NCBI GenBank assembly: GCA_947478315.1
Contig: CANJWF010000046.1
Span: 1-8,184 of the forward strand
From: Sphingobacteriaceae bacterium
GTDB taxonomy: Bacteria; Bacteroidota; Bacteroidia; Sphingobacteriales; Sphingobacteriaceae
Length of the DNA: 8,184 bases
Reading direction: 5' to 3'
Shown here: positions 1 through 4,813 of the stretch, one piece after another
Numbering within the stretch: position 1 is the stretch's first letter
Layout: the number at the start of each line of letters is the position of its first letter
Position numbers and translations under genes: made by a program
The notes under the pieces: model-generated
What the model saw: the letters and a program-made list of their open reading frames with translations, nothing else
The model's database searches: none
What the model was told of the DNA's origin: nothing

Positions 1-99
1 ACCCTCTTTATCGATTTGCCCAATGCTCCCAAAGGCTTGTATCAGCTAAGCATATTTTGTAATCAAGGTATTTTAACGCAAAAAATGATCATACAATGA
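1..99 (+). CDS. C-terminal end of a T9SS-secreted protein (type A sorting domain), 5' truncated by window
   Basis: The frame starting at base 1 is open for 32 codons and ends in TGA at 97-99. The encoded tail contains the segment DLPNAPKGLYQLSIF followed by a short strand ending in QKMIIQ. This matches the end of the type IX secretion system C-terminal sorting domain: a 'DLSNLPKGIYLL'-like turn, a beta strand, then a basic-hydrophobic end such as 'KKIIIQ'. By family knowledge, such proteins cross the outer membrane through the Por machinery and the domain is cleaved off by the sortase PorU. The cargo part lies outside the window, so its function cannot be named. Its stop codon overlaps the next start codon (ATGA), which suggests co-translation with the lipoprotein downstream. 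The fragment is short, but the agreement of motif, frame and overlap makes the call fairly secure. Confidence 0.75.
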   Translation, partial: TLFIDLPNAPKGLYQLSIFCNQGILTQKMIIQ

Positions 100-738
100 G
101 AAACTATCTATGGCTACTTTGCGCGATAGTAGGCATGCTATCGTGCAAAAAAACGGAACAAAAAACCACTTCTAGCACCGCTACGGTGAGTGTAACGGTA
201 CGAGACTACGTAACCGGCTTACCCATCCCTAAGGTAACGATGACCTTGGAGTGGATGAGCAATTTTGCCAGCTATGAAGGCTACTTCGGCAGCACCGATA
301 GTGCATCATTTTCAGTTTACTGAAAGTAGAGACAGAGAAATACTTTTTAGCAAATATGGCTATTATGATGCGCGATGGTCGATAAACAACAATGTAGCTC
401 CCAATCCGCCTGCCGTAACGGAATGGAAGGTAACACTCAAAATGAAACCCAAAATAGCAGTAACAGGATTAGTAACCGATGGTAATAATAATCCTTTGGA
501 TAGTGTAAAAATAACCGTGGGGTATAGTAACACGAACAGTATAGGAGGAGGAGGAGGAGGTAGCTATTTGGGAACCTATTCTAAACCAGATGGCAGTTTT
601 AATTTTATTGCTTATATCGATAAAAATTATGGATATAGTATTATCCTAACTAAAACTGGATATAATGAATTTGTTCAACAAATTGACACTACCCAAACAG
701 CACAAAATTTCAGCATCAAAATGCAGAAACGAAATTAA
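96..738 (+). pseudogene. Lipoprotein with two carboxypeptidase-regulatory-like (Ig-like) domains, split by a +1 frameshift
   Basis: Two overlapping open frames (96-323 and 265-738) belong to one gene. The first supplies a lipoprotein signal peptide (basic MRN start, hydrophobic core, MLSC with Cys17 as the lipidated residue) and the first half of a beta-sandwich domain. The second supplies the rest of that domain and a second one. Removing one T from TTTT at 309-312 joins them into 213 residues reading ...DSASFQFTESRDREIL..., with no other defect. Domain 1 is about residues 29-117. Domain 2 is about 119-206, starts TGLVTDGNNNPLDSVKITV and has the typical 'KPDGSFNF' turn. Both resemble the CarboxypepD_reg-like fold seen in many Bacteroidota surface proteins. 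Residues 150-155 are six glycines encoded by a GGA repeat. The start overlaps the stop of the upstream T9SS protein. A role on the cell surface or in adhesion is only inferred. Whether the frameshift is real or a sequence error cannot be decided here. Confidence 0.7.
544..561 (+). repeat. GGA trinucleotide tract encoding six glycines
   Basis: Five GGA codons followed by GGT encode Gly150-155 of the merged lipoprotein, inside its second domain. The tract is a short triplet microsatellite, so slippage would change the number of glycines without breaking the frame. It probably forms a loop between two beta strands. Confidence 0.6.
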
Positions 739-809
739 TCATCATTGAACAAAGTAAACACATACATGCCAAAATACGAGCACAAAACATAATAAATAAA
801 TGGAAGATA

Positions 810-828
810 ATGACCGCTTCGCAGTCAT
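810..828 (+). other. Short imperfect hairpin upstream of the first barrel gene
   Basis: ATGACCGC (810-817) can pair with GCAGTCAT (821-828) across a TTC loop, with one C-A mismatch. It ends 17 bases before the start codon of the next gene, where it would sit in the 5' leader. There is no T-run after it, so it is not an intrinsic terminator. Any regulatory role is speculative. Confidence 0.25.
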
Positions 829-845
829 GAGTAACCTAAAAAACA

Positions 846-1496
846 ATGAAAAAAATTTATCTATTCCTCGGTTTGTTTTCTACGTTCCTCATTGGCATCA
901 ATCAAACTAGCCTTGCTCAAGAAGGCATACCCGATAGTAGTGCATTATGGATTCATGCGGGGGGACTGGTAACTGCTAAACCTCTTTGGGACTTGGGCAT
1001 CAACTTTAGGTACAAAAAATTATTAACAACTATAGGTATGATGCTATACCAAGAAGCGGAACCATCTAAAGGATTATTCGGAGACCAACTCCTAAAAACG
1101 CCCTCAGAAAACATGAAGCAAATATCCTGTTCAATAGGAACGTTATTAGCAAGTAAAAAAAACTTAGCTATTTTCGGCACTATTGGCATAGGTTTTTTGA
1201 CTGGTACAGCAAGAGGGAGTTGGTTAAAAACCGATAAACCACCCAGTTCAGGAGGAGGTTCATTAGGTATGGGTTTTAATTTTAGTCTAGGAGGAGGAAC
1301 AACCACCGAATATTACGAAAACAAAACACTTGAACGGTTAGCAATACCTATTGAGATCATGTTTCACTATATCCCTACCAACTGGGGTGGAATAAATCTT
1401 AAATTACATGCTAATATAAATAGCTATATGCCCCTTGCGGGTATTGGATTTAGCGTGTTAATTGGAAAATTAAAACTGACAGGTCCCATACATTGA
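846..1496 (+). CDS. Exported protein, probable outer-membrane beta-barrel, unknown function
   Basis: The 216-residue product starts with a clear Sec signal peptide: MKK, a hydrophobic stretch from residue 4 to about 18, and likely cleavage after SLA (Ala24), leaving a Gln-Glu start. The mature part has alternating, glycine-rich amphipathic strands such as LWIHAGGLVTAKPLWDLGIN, LAIFGTIGIGFLTG and GINLKLHANINSY, as expected of a small barrel. Two glycine clusters (GGGSLGMGFNFSLGGG, roughly residues 136-151) come from GGA repeats at 1251-1258 and 1290-1298. I do not recognise a named family or catalytic motif. The start is the only ATG that keeps the signal peptide. The upstream spacer is A-rich with no Shine-Dalgarno sequence, as is common in Bacteroidota. 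It lies 107 bases after the lipoprotein gene and 116 bases before a second barrel-like gene, so it may share their surface role. Confidence 0.65.
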   Translation: MKKIYLFLGLFSTFLIGINQTSLAQEGIPDSSALWIHAGGLVTAKPLWDLGINFRYKKLLTTIGMMLYQEAEPSKGLFGDQLLKTPSENMKQISCSIGTLLASKKNLAIFGTIGIGFLTGTARGSWLKTDKPPSSGGGSLGMGFNFSLGGGTTTEYYENKTLERLAIPIEIMFHYIPTNWGGINLKLHANINSYMPLAGIGFSVLIGKLKLTGPIH

Positions 1497-1583
1497 CAAG
1501 AAACCCAACGGCACACACAGGACTTTTTACATCAAGAATAAACGTTCTTTAGGTTTTATGATAACCGCGATTAAAAAACTAAA

Positions 1584-1591
1584 TAATTTTC
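1584..1591 (+). promoter_or_regulatory. Possible Bacteroidota -7 element ahead of the second barrel gene
   Basis: TAATTTTC at 1584-1591 matches seven of the eight positions of the -7 consensus TAnnTTTG. A weak TTATG at 1556-1560 sits 23 bases upstream in the -33 position. Transcription would then begin very near 1596, giving an almost leaderless message. The match is weak in this A+T-rich spacer. Confidence 0.25.
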
Positions 1592-1612
1592 CGACATGAA
1601 ACACCTACGTCT

Positions 1613-2135
1613 ATGAAGAAATATTTTAAGCTAAAAATAGGCTTGTTAAGCGTTATCCTTACCCTATCATTAAACGTGAAATTGAACCGAGCAACAGCTC
1701 GTGTTGTCTATTGTTCAGCATGTCAAACCACTCAAGACAGTTCTTCTAACAACTATTCGAGTGTGTACGCAGAATTAGGCGGCATAGGCGGTATCTACTC
1801 GTTAAACTTCGATTACCACTTTGGTAAACAAGCAGATGGAGCGGGAATACGAATAGGTATCTCTAGATTAACGGTAGGTGGGGACATCACCACGATACCT
1901 ATAGCATTAAATCATTTATGGAGTCTAAATGTTCGAAAAACTAACTTTGTTGAAGTTGGCATGGGGCATGGGTGTTACAAATATATTTTCTGAGCAAAGG
2001 ATATTGGGCAGCAACTACTTCGCTCTACCTAACGCATACGTAGGTTATCGATATCAAAAACCACAAGAGGTTTCTTTTAGAGTAGGGTTAAATTTTCCGA
2101 CTTTATTGTATATAGGCTTAGGAATACCTTTTTGA
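1613..2135 (+). pseudogene. Probable outer-membrane beta-barrel protein, split by a +1 frameshift
   Basis: Frames 1613-1993 and 1929-2135 form one gene. Dropping one G from GGGG at 1963-1966 yields 173 residues reading ...NFVEVGMGMGVTNIFSEQ.... The start is a signal peptide (MKKYFKLK, hydrophobic 9-20, likely cleavage after ATA at residue 29), followed by a CxxC pair (Cys34, Cys37) in a Ser/Asn-rich linker. The remainder has the pattern of a widespread small Bacteroidota barrel family: YAELGGIGGIYSLNFDYHF, then GIRIGIS, then a Pro-containing turn, then NAYVGYRYQ and VSFRVGLNFP. The protein ends in Phe, as expected of a C-terminal beta-signal read by the BAM machinery. No function is known to me. 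The first frame alone would give a 126-residue product lacking the last strands. The indel may be a sequence error, since nothing else in the gene has decayed. Confidence 0.65.
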
Positions 2136-2202
2136 CAATGACCCAAAACCATACAGCTTACCCATAACACTCTTACTTAACAGATTTATTATTAAATAAG
2201 CA

Positions 2203-2226
2203 GCATAACATTGTGCTCTGTTATGC
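2203..2226. terminator. Perfect 8-bp inverted repeat in the convergent spacer, candidate bidirectional terminator
   Basis: GCATAACA (2203-2210) and TGTTATGC (2219-2226) are exact reverse complements around an 8-base loop. The hairpin lies between the + strand barrel gene ending at 2135 and the - strand lpxB/tRNA unit, where transcription from both sides must stop. On the - strand the following bases are T/A-rich (TTATTTAATAATAA). On the + strand no tight T-run follows. The placement fits a terminator, but the stem has only three G-C pairs. Confidence 0.35.
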
Positions 2227-2326
2227 CCAAAAACCTGTTTAAATTTTATTCGGTATTTGTTAGATAGTAATAGGTAGGAGCTTCATTATTTGATTCTTGC
2301 GAAACAGCTAATTGAACCCATCACTC

Positions 2327-2356
2327 CATCAAAGTTTAGAATTTTGATGAAACTTT
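2327..2356. other. Two overlapping, mutually exclusive inverted repeats
   Basis: CATCAAA (2327-2333) pairs with TTTGATG (2343-2349). AAAGTTT (2331-2337) pairs with AAACTTT (2350-2356). The arms share bases 2331-2333, so only one 7-bp stem can form at a time. The element starts 67 bases downstream of the tRNA-Ala 3' end on the - strand and about 190 bases after the + strand barrel gene. It could aid termination of either transcript. Apart from this and the hairpin at 2203-2226, I see nothing supportable between 2136 and 2422. Confidence 0.3.
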
Positions 2357-2422
2357 TAAATTTGAACCCGTAGCGAAAGAACAAATACGCCTCAACAGAC
2401 TTTTGAAGCGTTTATTTGAAAG

Positions 2423-2496
<74 letters not shown>

Positions 2497-2518
2497 ATGA
2501 GTTGACAATTTTCGGTAA

Positions 2519-3634
2519 TTATTTTGACTTATTCAAGTATTTTGTAATGATTTCGGCAGCTTTTTCTGAAGCACCCGGTTTTCCCATTTTTTGTTGCAGC
2601 ACCGCATAATCAAACATAATTTCGGCATAACGTTTTTCTTTCTTGAGAATAGATGAAAGTTCGCGACCACAATTCTCCACATTGCAATCGGTTTGTATAA
2701 ATTCTTTGATGCTCAATTTGTTTAAAATAAGGTTTACTAACGAGATGAATTTAATCTTAACCAACCGTTTACCCACAAAAAACGAAATCGGATTTAATTT
2801 ATAAACCACCATTTGAGGCACTTTAAAAAGAGCCGTTTCTAGCGTAGCAGTTCCTGAAGCTACCATGGCAGCTTGTGCGTGCTGCAGCAAATGATAGGTT
2901 TGATTAAATACAACACAAATAGGTCTATTATTAAGCAAACGTTCATAAAAAGCATCCTGTTGAGCAGGCGCACCTGCAATAACAAACTGGTATTCAGGAA
3001 ATTTATCAGCAACCTGTAACATCACTGGTAATAGTTTTTTTATTTCCATCTCACGACTACCAGGTAGCAACGCAACAATGGGTCTAGCATCTAAATGATT
3101 ATCTTTTTTAAACTGATGATTAGCAGAATGTTGACATATCGCATCCAATAAAGGATTACCAACATAATCTACGTCCATGCCCCATTCACGATAAAATGCT
3201 TGCTCAAACGGCAATATGCACAACATTTTATCGACATATTTTTTGATTTTAAGCACGCGTTTTTGATTCCATGCCCAAATTTTTGGAGATATATAATAAC
3301 ACACACGAATGTGATGAGCCTTAGCAAATGGAGCTATCTTAAGATTAAAACCCGGAAAATCGACTAAAATAATTACATCTGGACGATAGGTTAAAATATC
3401 GGCTTTACATTGTTGCAAATTTTTAAGAATGGCAGGTAAATGAACTATCACTTCCATTAAACCCATGTAAGCCATTTCTCGGTAATGCTTCACTAACACG
3501 CCACCCTGTGCACGCATCAAATCGCCGCCAAAAAAACGAAAATCGGCTTGAGCGTCTTTCTGTTTAATAGCCTGCATCAAATTAGCGCCATGTAAATCTC
3601 CCGATGCCTCTCCTGCGATAAGGTAATATTTCAT
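2519..3634 (-). CDS. lpxB: Lipid-A-disaccharide synthase
   Basis: LpxB is a GT19 glycosyltransferase that joins UDP-2,3-diacylglucosamine and lipid X to form lipid A disaccharide-1-phosphate, on the cytoplasmic face of the inner membrane. The 371 residues match the family's usual length. They show its motifs in order: GEASGD at 8-13, VDFPGFN at 91-97 with the conserved Asp92, YYISPKIWAWNQKR at 113-126, VGNP at 158-161, LLPGSR at 189-194 and SGTATLE at 260-266. The stretch SLVNLILNKLSIKEFIQ near 298-314 is the usual C-terminal binding segment. The start is set by the MKYYLIAGEASGD opening, ten bases after the stop of the upstream membrane protein. It lies in one apparent operon with surE and that protein, followed by tRNA-Ala. 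Other lipid A genes are not in the window. Confidence 0.97.
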   Translation of the reverse strand: MKYYLIAGEASGDLHGANLMQAIKQKDAQADFRFFGGDLMRAQGGVLVKHYREMAYMGLMEVIVHLPAILKNLQQCKADILTYRPDVIILVDFPGFNLKIAPFAKAHHIRVCYYISPKIWAWNQKRVLKIKKYVDKMLCILPFEQAFYREWGMDVDYVGNPLLDAICQHSANHQFKKDNHLDARPIVALLPGSREMEIKKLLPVMLQVADKFPEYQFVIAGAPAQQDAFYERLLNNRPICVVFNQTYHLLQHAQAAMVASGTATLETALFKVPQMVVYKLNPISFFVGKRLVKIKFISLVNLILNKLSIKEFIQTDCNVENCGRELSSILKKEKRYAEIMFDYAVLQQKMGKPGASEKAAEIITKYLNKSK

Positions 3635-3644
3635 CTGTAAATAA

Positions 3645-3908
3645 TTAACCTCTCGACCATTTATATATCATAAATGCCAATGCACACACAAAAGTGGCAC
3701 CAACCACGCCTCGTGCCGTTTGTTCCTTATTTTTATGAAGCAAGTAACGAACAATCAGCAAATTAAGTGCGGCACACAAAATGTACGGTAAATCATCTTT
3801 CGCCAACACAATTACGTAATACTTAATAATCTGTATGACTAGTAACGCCAGTGAGGGTAGCAACAATCCTATAACTACTCCCAGCCAAATATTATCCTTT
3901 TTGAGCAT
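3645..3908 (-). CDS. Small membrane protein with three predicted helices, between surE and lpxB
   Basis: The product has 87 residues. Hydrophobic segments at about 7-33, 40-57 and 66-84 would cross the inner membrane three times. The short linkers contain basic residues (HKNKEQ at 59-64, KW near the end) and one acidic pair (KDD at 37-39). There is no signal peptide, cysteine pair or catalytic motif, and I do not recognise a named family. Its ATG lies inside the last codons of surE (17-nt overlap), and its stop is ten bases before lpxB, so translation is probably coupled to both. Reading the same strand between a lipid A enzyme and SurE suggests a supporting role at the envelope, but this is inference from position only. 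The tight packing and intact frame make it a real gene rather than a chance ORF. Confidence 0.8.
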   Translation of the reverse strand: MLKKDNIWLGVVIGLLLPSLALLVIQIIKYYVIVLAKDDLPYILCAALNLLIVRYLLHKNKEQTARGVVGATFVCALAFMIYKWSRG

Positions 3909-4671
3909 CGAAATTCCAAGTGTTTAAAATATTAATAACATGATGGGCTGTAAAATCGAATTGTACTGGAACGACAGAAGTATAACCATTTGCCAATGCC
4001 CATTCGTCCGTATCCTGACCATGATCGAACAAATCAAAAACCCCCGTAAGCCAATAGTAAGTACGTTGGCTAGGGTCTAAACGTTCATCAAATTCCTCTT
4101 TCCACTTAGCAAGTGCCTGACGGCATATTTTTATTCCCTTAATAGTAGGCGTTTTGGGAAAATTGACATTCAATAAAGTACCCTGCGGTAATCCATTTTG
4201 CAATACCAAAGACGCTATCTCCAATACCTGTTTTTTTACTGGTTCAAAATCGGCTTGATGAGCATAATCACATAAAGAAAACCCAACAGATGGAATATTC
4301 TCAATAGCACCCTCCATCGCAGCAGACATGGTTCCCGAGTAAATTACATTGATAGACGAATTAGAACCATGATTAATGCCCGAAACACATAAATCTGGCT
4401 TCCGATGCAATACCTTATTAACCGCCAATTTAACACAATCTACAGGCGTGCCCGAACATTGATACATCTCTATATCATCATACACATCCACTTTCTCCAA
4501 TCGCAACGGCTTAGAGATAGTAATAGCATGCCCCATCGCAGATTGCGGACTATCAGGCGCAACCACTACCACATCGCCCAACTGTTTCATCAAATTGGCT
4601 AATACCCGTATGCCAGGAGCAGCAATACCATCGTCATTAACCACCAAAATAATAGGCCTATTTGTACTCAT
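3892..4671 (-). CDS. surE: 5'/3'-nucleotidase SurE
   Basis: SurE is a metal-dependent phosphatase that removes phosphate from nucleoside 5'- and 3'-monophosphates, and in some species from short polyphosphate. It acts as a dimer or tetramer in the cytoplasm. Counting from the ATG at 4671, the 259-residue product shows the family signature VNDDGIAAPG with metal ligands Asp13 and Asp14. It continues with APDSPQSAMGHAIT carrying Ser44, SGTPVDC at 73-79, and SGINHGSN with the fourth ligand Asn100. YSGTMSAAMEGA follows at 111-122. The frame stays open to an ATG at 4704, eleven codons earlier, but those codons overlap a promoter-like TAACTTCG and are not SurE-like, so the shorter start is preferred. 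It is the first gene of the surE, membrane protein, lpxB unit. The divergent neighbour is a GlcNAc-kinase-like gene. Confidence 0.96.
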   Translation of the reverse strand: MSTNRPIILVVNDDGIAAPGIRVLANLMKQLGDVVVVAPDSPQSAMGHAITISKPLRLEKVDVYDDIEMYQCSGTPVDCVKLAVNKVLHRKPDLCVSGINHGSNSSINVIYSGTMSAAMEGAIENIPSVGFSLCDYAHQADFEPVKKQVLEIASLVLQNGLPQGTLLNVNFPKTPTIKGIKICRQALAKWKEEFDERLDPSQRTYYWLTGVFDLFDHGQDTDEWALANGYTSVVPVQFDFTAHHVINILNTWNFDAQKG

Positions 4672-4676
4672 GGTGG

Positions 4677-4710
4677 CGAAGTTACGGATTTTGACAAAAT
4701 GCACTTCGAA
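4677..4710 (-). promoter_or_regulatory. Candidate Bacteroidota promoter of surE operon
   Basis: On the - strand TAACTTCG (4684 down to 4677) resembles the -7 box TAnnTTTG. TTCG (4710 down to 4707) resembles the -33 box TTTG, with 22 bases between them. The -7 box ends five bases before the preferred surE ATG at 4671, so the message would be leaderless or nearly so. This placement argues against the upstream ATG at 4704. Confidence 0.45.
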
Positions 4711-4717
4711 TGAATAA

Positions 4718-4726
4718 AAAATAGCG
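4718..4726 (+). repeat. Direct-repeat half-site AAAATAGCG
   Basis: AAAATAGCG at 4718-4726 is identical to the left arm and centre of the palindrome at 4752-4767, displaced by 34 bases (close to three helical turns). It lies just upstream of the proposed surE -33 box. It may be a second, single-arm binding site for the same regulator. Confidence 0.35.
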
Positions 4727-4734
4727 ACAAGAAA

Positions 4735-4749
4735 ATTCTAAAAAAGAAT
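4735..4749. other. Small inverted repeat ATTCT-AAAAA-AGAAT
   Basis: ATTCT (4735-4739) and AGAAT (4745-4749) flank five A residues in the divergent intergenic region. It lies between the two AAAATAGCG copies. It is short and A+T-rich, so it may be chance. Confidence 0.2.
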
Positions 4750-4751
4750 AG

Positions 4752-4767
4752 AAAATAGCGCTATTTT
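4752..4767. promoter_or_regulatory. Perfect 16-bp palindrome, candidate operator between divergent genes
   Basis: AAAATAGCGCTATTTT reads the same on both strands, with no spacer. It sits in the intergenic region between surE (leftward) and the kinase-like gene (rightward). Its right edge is 26 bases before the proposed kinase -7 box, so it would cover or abut that gene's -33 region. A continuous palindrome of this length is typical of a dimeric transcription factor site. An identical half-site at 4718-4726 strengthens the case. The regulator is unknown. Confidence 0.5.
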
Positions 4768-4793
4768 AGTGCTCCATTTACACACCTTACCAT

Positions 4794-4801
4794 TAACATC
4801 G
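4794..4801 (+). promoter_or_regulatory. Possible -7 element of the kinase-like gene
   Basis: TAACATCG at 4794-4801 resembles TAnnTTTG and lies 12 bases before the ATG at 4814. No good -33 TTTG is seen at the expected distance, only T-rich bases at 4764-4767 that are part of the palindrome. If real, it rules out the GTG at 4769 as the start. Confidence 0.3.
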
Positions 4802-4813
4802 GAACATCATTTT

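Noticed and set aside
309..323. Programmed +1 frameshifting in the lipoprotein gene
   Set aside because: There is no known slippery motif or stimulatory element. Single-base homopolymer indel explains it more simply, and the same occurs at 1963-1966.
953..1306. Open frame of 117 codons on the - strand
   Set aside because: It is antisense to the first barrel gene. Its product is Pro-rich and low in complexity because of the GGA repeats, and it shows no domain or start context.
2306..2420. Open stretch of about 40 codons on the - strand after the tRNA
   Set aside because: There is no suitable start codon and no recognisable protein. It begins just past the tRNA 3' end and looks like a chance reading frame over the hairpins.
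4405..4602. Open frame on the + strand inside surE
   Set aside because: Antisense shadow of a strongly conserved gene, rich in Arg/His/Ile with no recognisable motif.
4769..4813. GTG start at 4769 for the kinase-like gene
   Set aside because: The extra 15 residues do not match the family and overlap the proposed -7 box. The ATG at 4814 gives the usual N-terminus.
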